Shown in pieces: positions 1-12,030 of a DNA stretch of 64,000 nucleotides. Within the stretch, counting starts at the first letter, position 1, and each line of letters opens with the position of its first letter. Source of the stretch: Magnaporthiopsis rhizophila (Eukaryota; Ascomycota; Sordariomycetes; Magnaporthales; Magnaporthaceae); assembly GCA_003049465.1 (NCBI GenBank), contig PYSS01000097.1, positions 87,415 to 151,414 of the forward strand. Direction: 5' to 3'. The notes under the pieces were generated by a model. That model was not told the DNA's origin and did not search any database. It worked only from the letters and a program-made list of their open reading frames with translations. The translations under genes and the position numbers were made by a program.

Positions 1-230
1 GAGCAACGAGGCTATTTACTGGCACGGACGGAACCTGGATGCTCGCCGGAGGGAGCAGGTTGGAACGGACCCGGGCCCATCTTCGGGCAGCTCCGTGCCC
101 GTCGGTGCGGCCCCTGATGTCAACCCCGGTGTCGCTCCGGGGCTCACCCCTTGCCCAGTCCCTACCCTTCGCATCTCGAGGCACTATCGTTCGGACCCTC
201 CTCCGTCCGATCGTTCCACCCAGACGCCAC

Positions 231-790
231 AGGCGGAGGAGGATATTCCGGCGAGCGTGCTGGCATGGAGACCCGTAGCCGGTACGTTGACACGTTTCAA
301 GAGGATCGGACATCCCAACGCCGATGGCTTCAAATTTATAAGCTGGATTTGCACAAGTTTATCCTGGCGATAGGACAGGTGAATCTGGGGATCGGATATT
401 CCGGCTGAGCATGCTGGCATGGAGAGCCGTAGCCAGTACGTTGACACGTTTCAAGCGGATCGGACATCCCAACGCGCTCCCTTCTGCTATGGGCCACCAC
501 ACACAGGGTACAACCGATGGCTTCAAATAAGCCACAGGCGGAGGATATTCCGGCTGAGCGTGCTGGCATGGAGAGCCGTAGCCAGTACGTTGACACGTTT
601 CAAGGGGAGTCGGATATCCCAACGCGCTCCCTTCTGCCATGGGCCACTATATATAAGGTATAACCGATAGCTTCAAATTTACAAACTGGATTTGCACAAG
701 TTTATCCTGGCGATAGGACAGGTGAATCTGGGATCGGATATTCCAACGCCATCCCTTCTGCCATGGGCCACTATACACAGCGTCCAGCCC
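231..790. repeat. Degenerate tandem repeat, about 3 units
   Basis: Three diverged copies of a 140-250 bp unit start near 231, 390 and 531. Each contains the string gctggcatggag, then a segment ending in gttgacacgtttcaa, then a 'ggatcggacatcccaacg'-like stretch. Units 1 and 3 also share a segment ending in caggtgaatctggg. The copies differ by substitutions and indels, so the array is old. All ORFs here are repeat-derived. Confidence 0.8.
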
Positions 791-919
791 CGTATCGGCG
801 CGACATCCTTGGGCCCTCCCCAACCGTGGAGCGGCCAACGCCCTCCCCAACCGTGGCGCGGCCGAGGGGGCGGGCCGGCCTCGCTGCCAACAGTGCCAGC
901 GATGGCGGTCCTGGCGACC

Positions 920-1110
920 ATGAGAAGCACCAAGGGCGAGACGCAAGCGACTGTTGTCGTTGAGCTTGACAAGTAAGTACCAGATGGTCGAGTGGCGCAC
1001 CTCCATCTACGGCGGTGCACCCTCGACGGGGTGACAGGCTCCGCGGCGCCCGGAACGAGGACGACGAGCTCTTCTCGCGCAACGTGCGCTGGCCCATTCA
1101 GCCCGGCCAA
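920..1110 (+). pseudogene. AMP deaminase relic
   Basis: A short stretch reads, over two frames, KYQMVEWRTSIYGG (about 973-1020) and then DDELFSRNVRWPIQ (about 1057-1100). AMP deaminases carry a conserved block of the form KYQ-x2-EWR-x-SIYG, then a short insert, then LFS-x-NVRW-x-IQ, which this matches in order and spacing. AMP deaminase converts AMP to IMP in purine salvage. The fragment has an in-frame TAA at about 975 and a frame change between the two blocks. The metal-binding and catalytic parts of the enzyme are not visible nearby, so this is a dead fragment. The identification rests on about 30 residues recognised by eye. Confidence 0.5.
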
Positions 1111-3969
1111 GCCGCCGCGACCTTCTTGCAGCCTTCCGGCGTCTACAGCAGCGTCGGGTGCTGCCCCTTCCCCCCGGCAGTAGCAGCGCCTCCATTCGGC
1201 GGCGCCGTGTGCGCCCGAATGATTTCTCCTGCTGCTTTGGATCCTCTGGTACGAGAAGCCTATCCCTTCAACCCCATTTGTCTGCCCGCCACGGTTTAGC
1301 CTAACTTTTCGCTTCGGGGGTATCATAGGTGGTGGTGGCATATGCCAGACAAGACGTGTGTGGCCGCCAGCCCACTCTGGTTTTCTTTTGCCATTCGGAC
1401 CTGGCGTTCCGTAAGGAATACCAGGATATTCGACCGGTATCCTCTGCCGGTGAAAGTGAGGTGCCGGAGATGACGACGAGCCCCCCGAGCTCGGCACGGC
1501 CGGGTTGATGAGCCCCGGTGCTCTTCCTTTGTGGGAGCGGCACGTGTGGAGCCGCCGGCTTCACCTCGGGCGCTCACGGCACCGCGGGCTTGGCCGGGCG
1601 GCTGGCATCAAAGGGGGGACACCATCGACGGCACCCCCGAGCCGTACCACCTTCATGGTGCCTAACAAGACGCGGTTCATCACCAAGACGAAGGGGCGTC
1701 CCATTGACCGGTCCGCCGCACCGGGTCAGGTATAAGGAATGCAAGGAACCGCGTGCCTGCCAAGGCGCGGTTCTTTGGATAGAGGAAGCCCACGACGCCG
1801 CTCTGGTGTGGTATTCGATCAATTTGGGTGTATTTTGCCAAGAAAATCCAAAAAAAAAAAAAAAAAAAAAAAAATTGAAACAAGGCAAATGGTGGACCTG
1901 TATTAGTTGCATGCACGGCAATAATAATAATAAAATAACGAACAAACTCGTGCAGCCCTCAAAATCAGCCGGAATTAGGTGCAAATCCTCCTCATCGTCG
2001 GCCACAAACTCTAGGCGGGCCAGGAGTTGCGCAGACGGGCGTGGCGCGGGGCTCGTAGGTATCCGTGGAAGGGGTAGGCCTCTGCTGCAGCTTCGGCGGC
2101 GCCGTAGAAGGCGGCGGCAGTGCCTCACGGGCCTCCTCTGCCTCGGTATTCTCGTGGGCGCTGCCAGGTCGGATAGGACAGGCAAGGGTTTACTCGAATA
2201 ATTAATGGTGTTTGGGACGGGCTCGTTGTGTGGGAATAGTTATGAGGTAGGTACCTATCCAAGTCCCTCAGTCGAACCAGACCCAAGTAGCAAACACCTT
2301 AATGCACGCAATTGAGTGCACGAGTCGATTGAGTTTGGTCGGAATCAATTGCAAATGGCGATGCACGCGCGAACAAGGTGTGCACCGGCGTGCATTGCTA
2401 TAACAACAGGTGTGCACCATCTAAAAAGCATTTAAAAGGTATGCATTTGATTATTTGGTTGAAAGGGGGATGCGCTGCGTTGTGCCCCTTGGCACCAGGG
2501 CTTTGGCACCATGGCTTTGGCACCAGGGCTTCCTCCAACCTTTCGCCACTCTGCTGCAAACTGCCTTTTCGTCGCCTCTTTCGCTCAGACTCGCCCGACT
2601 AGCCCAACCAACCCAACATGACTATCATCGGCGACATGGTCCACTTTATAAGGCCACCGTTGTTAGCCCGACATCCGGCTGCAGAGCCAGCAGCCAGTGA
2701 CCACTAACAAGAGCAGGCCAAGATTGGTGCAGGAGCCGACGCCGGGACTGACGTAGGACAGGCCGAGCCTAGGTACTCGGCAAAGAGTAGGCCACTCTTG
2801 TTGACCAAGTTGCCACTTGACGAAGCCCATACCGGAATCTGCCGCACAGTTGATGCCAGCGAGGCCAACAACGACACCCCTAGCCGACAAGCAAAGTAGT
2901 ATCGGATGAGACGCTGCAGCGCGGTCCAGTTCCGCCAACTATAAGTCACGTCCAGCAGCCAGCGCAGAGCCGGCCGGGATGCTAACTTTTTGTCGGTGTC
3001 TAAATAGGCAAAGGCCCCTTTGTCGTCAAGATGGGTGCTAGCCCCCGCACAAGAACTCGAGCGGCACCGACGTCACGGCGCACCGCCATCACGGCCCTGA
3101 GCGCTCCAAAACACAGATCGGGCGGCACAATAAACAGCCACACAAGGTAGCGGCCGCCGGCATCAGTCTGGACTCTGGGCCAAGTCAAAGACTGATGCGC
3201 ACATGTCCCATGGGCTGCGGCTAACCTCCATATCACAGAAAAACACCGACACGCTCTGCAAACCCCGATCTCCACCGACGCCGTCACGCAAGCTGCCCCT
3301 GATTCGTCCGCGACTCGGGGGTCCGTGATGCCAAACCGCACCGGCCCACCTTGGGTCCGAGGTTTACAGCACCGATGGCCCCGCCTCTGCACGGACAACA
3401 GCCTTGCCGCCGCGCTCGGCTCGAACCGCGGCTAGCCTGGCGAGGGAGACCCGGACAGATATGTACATACTTCAAGCCGGTCTCCTCTAGCCCCCCGCGC
3501 TTGTAGGGATGCTTAGGGTTCGGGCCGAGAAGGTTTTTGTCTTGAGTCGTTTTCTACTCGGGCCTTTTCATTGTTTCCAGTTAGACTTTCCGTCCATCTC
3601 GTCTCGTGTAGCCCACGTGCTGAGTCGATAACCAGCACCAACCAAGCTAACCAAAGCTATGCCTGATATTGTGAGTTGGACACTCACGTGACACTCTACC
3701 TTCTCAAGAGCTTGGACATCAGAGTCCGGTTGAGACTTGACAGCTGTCTAGTCGAACTCAAAACGAGAATTGATGCGACCCAGACGTTGCAGCGAGTCAT
3801 ACGATCAAGCATCCGCTAGACGGGATCTCGGACATGGGCCGGGGAACCTGGCCAAGCGCCGCTGACGGACAATCGATTGAGTTTTGACAGATGCAAGACT
3901 GGCAGCGTGTACGGGGATTCCCTTGTCGGATCTTTCACTTGTCAAACTGGCAAGCCGGAAGTAATCCGC
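1111..3969. other. No gene recognised; poly-A tract
   Basis: I see no convincing gene. A 20+ base A-run lies near 1851-1874, followed by AT-rich sequence. The ORFs on both strands have no recognisable motifs, and overlapping frames look equally open because the DNA is GC-rich. Confidence 0.5.
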
Positions 3970-4150
3970 ATGGGCTGTATATATCGGTGGAAGCGGCAGT
4001 CGTTGCGTTTTACCTACTCTACAACGTCGCCATGCACGAGCCGCGTGCGTCACTGTCCCGCTCAACCACCAAAGACACGTACAAAGCAGATGAGCGCCGC
4101 CCAAAAAACTTTATGACGATAAACATTTTGTGCATGTCCAGCGGCTGCCA
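3970..4150 (+). repeat. Left arm of an inverted repeat around the C2H2 gene
   Basis: The segment containing gttttacctactctacaac, then gtcgccatgcacg, then acaaagcagatgagcgcc and aaaaaactttatgacgat is similar, in reverse complement, to about 6690-6880 downstream of the C2H2 gene. Identity looks around 65-75 percent by eye. The right arm overlaps the 3' end and likely 3' UTR of that gene, so the left arm may be the leftover 3' end of a lost inverted copy of it rather than a transposon terminus. 4151-5101 between the arm and the gene shows nothing recognisable. Confidence 0.55.
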
Positions 4151-5101
4151 AATCGAACGGGAGTTTTTGTTCGGGGACGGTGGAGGCAGAGGCTAAGTGC
4201 GTAAGAGATGAGCAAAATGCGGATTTGTTCCGCCCGAGACGTTAGGCGGCGATGGCTCTTTGTTTTCTCCCATCATTCCGTCGACGGTTCCCACTCGGGA
4301 TGAGCAAGTTCCGTCTCTAGCACGGCGAGCCTGCAGGTACAATATTAACCGACCTCGGCCAATCCAACCACGCCCTGGCGCGCGTAACTCTGAAGGTGGG
4401 GCCAGGGTCACTAGCGGCTGCTAAAGAACCGTGGAGCCACAGCTTGACGCCAAGGCCCACTTGGCGGGTCGGTGAACAGAGATCGGGCAAAACTAGGTGG
4501 CCATCTCGATGGTTGCAGCTGGCATGGCCTTGTCCGGGTCCGTGCGGCTCTTGCAGGTGAAATGCTCGACATCTACTGTGCGCACTACAATTGCATTGCA
4601 CGGCTCGATAGCGCGCCTGGATCGACCGGGGCATTCATTGGTTGAGGAGTGAAAGTTGGCTTGCATGGGGCGTGGACCGGGGTGGCCAAAACCGGGCAAT
4701 GCACTAAGGTGTTAGTGCTTCCTTCCTCGCTTGCCTTTCCGCCCTTTCCATTATGGCTACCTAGCGCACAGAAACAAACACCCGCCCGGTTGTTGGGCCT
4801 TCCTCGGGCACCTTTCTGCGATTCCATCATGGTGCCCCGAGGGAATTAAATGCCGCAGTCTTTTGCACTTTTGGGGGCCGTTGACAGACTGCTTTTATGC
4901 TGCCTCGCTTTTGAGCTCCCTCGCCCTTCTGTTTTCCGCGAACGTTCCGGTCTCCCGCCCACCAACCCACCTGTGAGAAAGAACATTCACCACCCACCAC
5001 CACCAAGGTCACCGCCGTCAAGAAAAAGATTTGCTGTGAGTTCCAAACCCACCCCTCGGCACGCTTCTCCCCAGGTAGCTAATGTAAAGGGAAATCATCA
5101 G

Positions 5102-6727
5102 ATGCATCACGCTCTCAATCTGGTGCACAAGCTGGCTCCTTCGGGTGCTCGGCCCATGAGCCCAAGGTCTCGGTGCCTGGAGGCCTCGCCCATCATGAGC
5201 CCACCCGTCGTGGCGGGCCACGACGGCCATGACATGGAGGTGGATGGCTCGCCGACGCCGACACCGGGCCAGCTTCAGCATCAGCAGCCGCCTCAGCCGA
5301 CTCCGACACAGAGCCAGAGCCTTCAGCTTCAACATCATCAGCCGCCTGAGCAGACTCCGACACAGAGCCAGAGCCTTCAGCTTCAACACCATCAGCCGCC
5401 TGAGCAGACGCCGAGCCAGAATCTTCATCTTCAGCATCGGCAGCCGACAACAAGCCAGAATCTTCGGCTTCGGCATCAGCAGCCGAGCCAGAATCTTCAT
5501 CTTCAGTATCAACAGCTGCCTCAGCCGACACAGAGCCAGAATCTTCAGCTCCAACATCGACAGCCGTCTCAGGCGACACCAAGGCCGAGTCTTCAGCTTC
5601 GACATCAGCAACCGAGCCCGAATCTTTACCTCCAGTATCAACAGCTGCCACAGCCGACTCCGAGCCAGAGTCTTCAGCCTCAGCACCACCAGCCGCCTCG
5701 GCTGCCTCCCCTCTTCACCCAATTTCGTGTAGAGAGGTCGCTTCCTTTGGCACCCATGGTGGCGGGGACGCATTCGTCCACCACCACCGCCACCACCACC
5801 GCAGTCGCGCCGGGCGAGACCGCTGGCACCGGATACAGCTCCCAGCGGCGGCCCCTGAGTGTGGCAGATTTGTGCAGTGCGAGCCCATCCTCACCGATCC
5901 CGGACGAGACGAAAGCAAAGACCGCGCCGGAGCCGACGCAGACGTCGAGGCCGACTCCAAAACCCAGCTTCCCCTGCATCTTCGCCTTCGCGGGCTGCGA
6001 CAGCACGTTTAACGGCAAGCGCCAGTGGAAGCGCCACGTCAGGATGCACCACATCCTGCCCGAGTACTGGGTGTGCAGGCTGGACGCCTGTCTCTACGTC
6101 AAATCGCCCGTCCTCGTTGCGGTGGAGGAGGCGGCGACGGCGGCGCGTCTTCCCCTGGACATGGGACGCTACTGCCGGCTTGCACCGCGCTTCAACATGC
6201 GAGCCGCCAACCCGGTCGCCGCCACCCCACCCGCCTATTCCATCTCGGCGGTCACCAGGCTGGCCGCCAGGGGCTCGTTGTTCAACCGAATGGACATTTT
6301 CAAACACCACGTGTCGCGGGCGCACTTTCCGCCGGAATCGTGGCCGGACGAGCAATGGTGGTCGGACGCCGTGTCGTCTGCCAAGAGGGAGCGCTGCCGG
6401 CTGCCCAAGAATCTGCCGTGCCCGACGGTGGGCTGCCCCGCCGCTTTTGCCGACTTCGACACCTGGATGGAGCACCTGGGTGTGCACCTGCAGATGTCGA
6501 TGGACCAGACGGACAGCATCATGGCAGGCATCAACGGCGAGACGGACCACCCGCTCATCACCTGGGCCGCGAGTAGCGACGTCGCCATCATTGCGCGTTT
6601 CGACAGGCGGTGGGTGCTCAGCCACACGGCCTTGCCGGCCGGCGAGGGCGGCAACATATCAGCGCGATCAGGCATCGCATCACGTGGTCGCATCATTTAC
6701 CACAAACAGACTGTTTATTATCGGTAG
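5102..6727 (+). CDS. C2H2-type zinc-finger protein with Gln-rich N-terminus
   Basis: The frame is open from 4850. I take ATG 5102 (541 aa) because it directly follows a 'catcag' acceptor-like site, and a GTGAGT donor-like site lies near 5035, so the upstream part may be a leader intron. Residues about 50-200 are a His/Gln/Pro/Ser-rich array of short repeats (SQNLxLQHxQPxQ type). The C-terminal half has the order known from a fungal C2H2 family: an FPCIFAFAGC finger followed by WKRHVRMHH, then YWVCRLDAC, a FNRMDIFKHHVSRAH finger, and finally CPTVGCPAAFADFDTWMEHL with a following His. The spacings are non-canonical, which is usual for that family. A nuclear, possibly DNA-binding role is inference from the fingers. 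The gene is uninterrupted, and an inverted repeat overlaps its 3' end. Confidence 0.75.
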   Translation: MHHALNLVHKLAPSGARPMSPRSRCLEASPIMSPPVVAGHDGHDMEVDGSPTPTPGQLQHQQPPQPTPTQSQSLQLQHHQPPEQTPTQSQSLQLQHHQPPEQTPSQNLHLQHRQPTTSQNLRLRHQQPSQNLHLQYQQLPQPTQSQNLQLQHRQPSQATPRPSLQLRHQQPSPNLYLQYQQLPQPTPSQSLQPQHHQPPRLPPLFTQFRVERSLPLAPMVAGTHSSTTTATTTAVAPGETAGTGYSSQRRPLSVADLCSASPSSPIPDETKAKTAPEPTQTSRPTPKPSFPCIFAFAGCDSTFNGKRQWKRHVRMHHILPEYWVCRLDACLYVKSPVLVAVEEAATAARLPLDMGRYCRLAPRFNMRAANPVAATPPAYSISAVTRLAARGSLFNRMDIFKHHVSRAHFPPESWPDEQWWSDAVSSAKRERCRLPKNLPCPTVGCPAAFADFDTWMEHLGVHLQMSMDQTDSIMAGINGETDHPLITWAASSDVAIIARFDRRWVLSHTALPAGEGGNISARSGIASRGRIIYHKQTVYYR

Positions 6728-6880
6728 TTTTTAGGCTGCGCGTCTGTTCCACTTTGTAACGTGTTCCTGGTGGTGGAGAGATGGCGACGGTGATGCACGA
6801 CGACGTGCATGGCGACGTTGTAGTGTAAAACACAGCGAAAGGCGCTTCACTCATACATACACTTACGTGGGGATTACCTG
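6690..6880 (-). repeat. Right arm of the inverted repeat
   Basis: Read on the minus strand this matches the arm at 3970-4150: tgtatgtatgagtgaagcgc, gttttacactacaacgtcgc, catgcacg, and a 'cctaaaaactaccgataataaac'-like end. It begins inside the last codons of the C2H2 gene and runs about 150 bp past its stop. Confidence 0.55.
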
Positions 6881-8518
6881 CACCTCTAGGTGGCGTGCCC
6901 AGGCAAGAAAGCAACACCACCGCGGCAGATGCCCAGGAAATGGGCAGATGCCCGGAAATGGGGAGAAGCAGACCACCCCCAAATCCCATATGAGCCCCAG
7001 GCCGGCGGAAGCGAGCAGATTCCAGGAAGTGGACGGAATCCAGAAAGCGGAAGTGGGCAGGCGTGCCAGCAAACAGCAAACAGGCCAAAAGCGGAGTTCG
7101 GCAGAAGCCAGGGGGGGGGGGCGGACAACAAGCTAAAATATTAGCGTGGTCCACTTTTGATTCCTCCCTACGTCCCGACGCTATTCTGTTTACAGCAACG
7201 ATCGACGCCTTCGTCCACATCTCGTCTCCGCCGCTCCCAAAAAATACCGAGTTGAACCGACACCACGTGTTTTGGTAGCAATCCCCGCCACCCCGCGCCA
7301 AAAATAAAAACAATGGGATTCTACAAAAGTGAATGCGATTCCCCGTGAGAGCCTTGTGAACAAAGTTGCCCATGCTTTTTATGTCACAGGGCTGACGCCA
7401 CGTCCAGCTGGTGGCTTGGGCTGGACCCGCCGAATTCCCCGCACGCACTGTTTTTTTTTTGTGACACTTTCCCGATCGGATCAGGTGCAGGCCCATTGCC
7501 GCTTGCACTCGGGAACTCCCTAAGAAGACAAATCTTTTGTTCGCGCATTGTCCTCCGTTGGACGTTTTCCCCTCCATACGACGTGAGAACAAACACGTGC
7601 AAGTAGACAGATGTAGGGTTTGCGCCGTCTTTGCGAGCCATCCCTATTCCCAAGGACGGTCCCGATAAAAATGGCGCCCGTGTAGCGCGAAGACTGCTGC
7701 GGAATTGCTGCTGCGGAAAAAGGTTGGCGTTCCATTGCTGCCACAGTTGGTTGTTCTAAAATTCAGTGTCCCGGCCAGACTGGTCGCACACGCCCGGACC
7801 CTCTGGCCTCGATCCCTTGCCATCTGTTGGCCCCGCTTTTAGTGCCAGCCCAACCTGCTGTGGCACCCTGCTCCGGTGTGCTGCCAAAGGGTCGAGAACA
7901 AAGAGCACAGATGGATGTCAGCATAATCTCGCACGAACATACTGCGGCGATGCGACCTTGAGGCGCCATCGATTCGATCCAAGCAAGCCGATTGAGTTCG
8001 ATTAGCCGGGCTAAAAAGACGGAGCTGTGGGTGCGGTGGTGGCGATTGTCCGCCAGAAGCAATTGCTGCATGGTCCCTCTGCCGGCAGGACAATCGAATG
8101 CGTCACTAGTGTCAAACATGCAGTGGGGTGCGGGCGAGGGTTGCAGCCTGACAGCAGGATTTCGTTCCGATGATCCTGGTAAGCGCGCGGACGGACGACC
8201 CGACCGGCTCCCCGCCTCGTCCCGTGCATGCATCGACCTGGACGTCACGGGAGCAAGACACACAAGCGCGCCAACACACAAGGGCCATGGGTTTATGAAA
8301 ATGCATCGGCATAAAGTTACTAACTACTGGTCAGGTAAACGAGCGAAAGGAAAAAAAAACAGGAAACACAAATCAACGCGTATCATTGACCCCTTATCCG
8401 CAGTTTTCAATCTAAACCCGACCCCTTCATCTCCTAGCTCTCCTTTTCCGGCCGTCCTGTGTGCTTGCTTTCATGGGCCCGGTCGATGGCCATGGCGTCA
8501 TCGACGCAGGAGCCTCGT
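6881..8518. other. No gene recognised
   Basis: The stretch contains a short imperfect direct repeat (ggcagatgcccaggaaatgg and a variant, about 6925-6960), a G-run near 7110 and a T-run near 7450. No ORF here has domain-like features. Confidence 0.5.
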
Positions 8519-8899
8519 TCATGGCCCAGGCGTCAATGCGGGCGAGCCCTCGTCGCTGTGCGAGTGGCAAATGTTGGTGCTAGATGGCGCGGGGTCGAGG
8601 AGCTGCTCCGGCCGCCCTGGGACCGTGGTTGGCGTCCCGTCATGGCCTGGCGGAGGACCTTGCGGCTTGTAAGCCACGATCATGGCCCGGCACACCGAGG
8701 TGGCAGAGGCTGTCGGACACGACTCGTCGGGCAAGCCCCCTGGCGGCCGGACACCTTTGTCTTGGAGCGCACGAGGTGACCAAATGTAGGTGGTTGGGGT
8801 GAGGGATGTGCTCGAGCCCGCGGCGTCTTCGGTTTCGACTTTGACGTGGAATTCGACGCACAACCACGTCTTGACAGCTTGCTGGGTTTGCGATGGCAT
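8519..8899 (-). CDS. Unknown small protein
   Basis: A 126-residue ORF starts at ATG 8899 (MPSQTQQAVKTWLCVEFHVK...). It is Pro/Ser/Thr-rich after residue 25 and ends in TPGP. I do not recognise the family. The N-terminal TWLCVEFHVK faintly recalls the start of fungal amidoligase-like proteins (TxGVExEF), but nothing else supports that. It could be the first exon of a longer, broken gene, or a chance ORF. Confidence 0.3.
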   Translation of the reverse strand: MPSQTQQAVKTWLCVEFHVKVETEDAAGSSTSLTPTTYIWSPRALQDKGVRPPGGLPDESCPTASATSVCRAMIVAYKPQGPPPGHDGTPTTVPGRPEQLLDPAPSSTNICHSHSDEGSPALTPGP

Positions 8900-8991
8900 G
8901 GTAAAAGGCGATGAAAGACGATCAATGGGTACTGACACGGATTTTGCTCGGTGAAGGAGAATGGTGAGAAGACGCTGGGGCGTGTTTTTTT

Positions 8992-9318
8992 TTTCTGGAA
9001 ACGACAGTCTGTATAATCCTTTATGTACTCCTCATCCGTCCAAGGGTGAACATCGATCGAGCCTATTCTCCTTCCCAAGCGCTGGTCGAATCCGCTAATC
9101 CAGAAGGCGCGCTTGCAACCGACTTGTAAGCTACCCCTATTAAATTTCCGCGCGGCGGCCAACAAAGTTCGGGCCAAAGATTTGTGGCCACCGACTGAAA
9201 ACATATAAACCTTGTGCTCCCACCTCGGTGGGCCGTCAGGCAACTTGGGAACACGAACAACTCGCCTTGTCCACCCAAAGTAGGCCCTTGCAGAAGTTTG
9301 CATCACATCTGGCGTCAA
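8992..9318 (-). CDS. Unknown protein fragment
   Basis: The first 108 residues of an ORF starting at 9318 (MTPDVMQTSARAYFGWTRR...) have a balanced, protein-like composition with many aromatic and charged residues, as far as a DYTDCRF stretch. Beyond that the frame runs through a T/A homopolymer (about 8987-8996) into Ser/Pro-rich sequence that overlaps the neighbouring small ORF in another frame. This suggests a missed intron or a break at the homopolymer. No family is recognised. Confidence 0.25.
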
Positions 9319-9431
9319 GAATCAGGTGTTTGAGTGTTGGTACCTTATCCACCTCGAACTAGTGGTGTGACATCTCGACTCGCCATCGCAAGGTCTAGCT
9401 TCGGAGCTTCCAGACCGAGTGTGCAACCACA

Positions 9432-11055
9432 ATGACGGGCACATTTCCTCCCAAAAACCACCAGTATCCTTGGTACAGCACCGACGCTGGCGGAAGCCAT
9501 CCTGTCGGCCACCACCAAACGCCCACTGCCGCGGGAGACCATACCAGTAACCACCAGACGACGTCCGCTGCCGAGATGACGCCGACGCCAAAACCGCCGG
9601 TGCGACAGCACCATGGATTGATGAGCCTGGGCATACTCTGCGGGCCCGATGCCGCTAGTGGAGCGGCGCCGCCTGCGAGCGAGCCGGGGGTGTTCACTAC
9701 GGCGCCGCCTGCGAGCGAGCCTGGGGCGTCCACTACCGCAATCGCCGCGATAGCCTCGGCAGCCGACACCATGTATGAACAGCAGAAGCAGGGCGGCAGC
9801 CAGCGGCACGGCGCGGCCACGACAGCCGAGAGCAGCCGTGGCAACAAGAGACCAGCCGCGACGGACCAAGTGGACGATGCGAGCGAGCCGCCGCCGCCGC
9901 CTGGAAAGAAGGCCAGGCGAACGCTACCGACACAGAAAGGCCCCAGGAGCCGGCCGCGCGCCCGGGAACGCCCCGACCAGCAGACCTTTGCCGGCAGCAG
10001 CAGGGCCGGCGACGGAACCGGGCCTGCCACGCAGGTCCAACCCGAGGGCGCCGAGGTGATGCAGGCGGCAGGGGCGGACGCGCAGCACTAGGCGTCCAGA
10101 GCTACGGATGACAGGAAGATGAAGAAAAAGGGCAGCGCGGTCGTCCTGCCCGAACACTTCGCCGCGGAGCAGCTGCGGGAACAGGTCAACAATCTTAAGG
10201 GGTAACTGGTCGCCCTCCGGACGCGGTTTGCCCAGGTGGTGACGGAGCGCGACGTTTGCCGCCGCGAAGTAGCCCTGCTGCTGGAACAAAACGCCTTGCT
10301 GCTCCGGGAGGTTGAACGACGGATCCCACCGTCGCCGCCGCCCTTCGGCCCATCGTCGTCACGGGGTTTGGCGGCTAGACCTGGCCCTCTCCAAGGCCCT
10401 GCACCTGAGTACGACCAATCCAGTCGCGATCGTGGTGGTGCTCCAGCTGTGACTAACGCAAACGCAGCAGCCACCACCACCCCTGACCGCAGACGCGAGG
10501 GAGGTGGTGGGGAAGCGGCATCCTCGGCGGCGGCGGCGGCGGCACCGACCGAAACCCCCAAGAAGCCCGCCCGCTGGACCTGCCCCGAGTGCGGCAAGGA
10601 CTTTTTTGACCTATGCGCGTCTCGAACAGCACTTCAAGTCCCACACGAGCAGAGGCCGCATACCGTCGACGCTGCCGGCCCCGCCACCGCCCAAACCCGC
10701 CGTGACGACGGCCGACCGGACGTGCCCCGAGTGCGGCAACGTCTTTGACGTCCGTTCGCGCGTCGAGAGGCACCTCAAGACCCACAGGAAGCCAGCCGAA
10801 CCCACCGTGCCCGTCGCCGAGCTGACGTGCCCCCTGCCCGGGTGCGGCAGGGTCTTTGTCGTCCCGTCGGGCCTCACGAGGCACCTCCAGGCCCACCTGA
10901 GGGAGCACCCGTGCTCCTACTGCGGAAAGGGCTTCGCGACCCAGTCGGACGTGAGGAAGCACGAGGCTTGCCACAAGAGAGGGAGCATCCCGCTTTTTCC
11001 GCGTCGAGGCTGCGTCGCCACGTCGTCGACTTCACTCATGTACGCGTTCCTTTGA
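9432..11055 (+). pseudogene. Four-finger C2H2 transcription-factor-like gene, broken
   Basis: One reading frame starts at ATG 9432 and runs through TAG 10089 and TAA 10203. Between the stops it continues with a Lys-rich stretch, and after them with a Leu-rich, coiled-coil-like segment (ALLLEQNALLLREVERR). Four C2H2 fingers follow: WTCPECGKDF (about 10576), RTCPECGNVFDVRSRVERHL (about 10716), LTCPLPGCGRVFVV (about 10825) and CSYCGKGFATQSDVRKHEACH (about 10913). The frame shifts by one at a T6 run (about 10603-10609), inside finger 1. Each stop could arise from CAG or CAA by a single C-to-T change, as in RIP. A DNA-binding regulator is the family expectation. It may be a pseudogene, or partly a base-call problem at the T-run, but the two stops need separate explanations. 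Confidence 0.6.
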
Positions 11056-11999
11056 TTTTTTTTCTTTTTTTCTTTTTTCGATTTTTCCTCGTACTACTAC
11101 TCCTTTTTTGTCCCTCCATCTCCTTCCCAATGTTGCTTCATCGCCGGACCATGATGGGTGATTTGTAAAAGTTTGAATTGTAAAAGTTTGAATTCATGTC
11201 AAGTAAAAGGAATGAAAAAGCAACCCGAAATCTGACTGGCACTTTTATGTTACACGGCCTTTTGTCCTCCTTGTTCTCCAACGTTGACAGTGCTTGGTGT
11301 AAAGCTCGTCCAGGTAATAATCTTTGCAGCCACAAACAAGCAAACACCACACCGGATTGCCGTGCAAAAGGCCAGACCCGCTGCCACTTCCTCTGTCATT
11401 TCACCCAACCCACACCCACAGGGCGCGCGGTATGAATCTAATTGCGGGGCTGGGTGGCGGTGCGGGGCGCCCGGGCAAAGAAACGAGGCGCTTTGGCTTG
11501 GTGCCGCCTGCCTGCCCGCCTTTTGTGGCAGCGCCAGACTGACTGACTTACCTGACCTAAGCGAAAAAAAAAAAAAAAAAAAAAAAAAAGGCCGACGGCC
11601 TAGGACTGGAACGATTAGAACCGAGGCTATCTGGCTACCACCTGACGTACAGTATGAGGAAATGTATTGGCCGTAAGCCAAAAAAAAACTCGTCTCCGCG
11701 AGGGCTTCGATCGTCTCAGTGCCGGGGCAAAACCGGCATCGGCCGGCTGACTGCCAGATCGGGTGGTAGGTGCAGCACGCTAGCAGCGCCAGCCTATGGA
11801 AGCGTCCTCCCTGGCTCCTTGCTTCCCTTGCCTGCCGCCAGCTGGCTTACCACCTACGCATCTCAGCCATAGGGTAGGTTAGATGGTCTAGTCAAAATTC
11901 GAATTTCCCCGCCAGGGCTCGTCATCTTAGCGTTCGGGAGGCAATGGTCAGCATTGGCAGAGCAAGTAAGAGACAAATGTGGTTTTAGTTGGGTAAATC

Positions 12000-12030
<31 letters not shown>

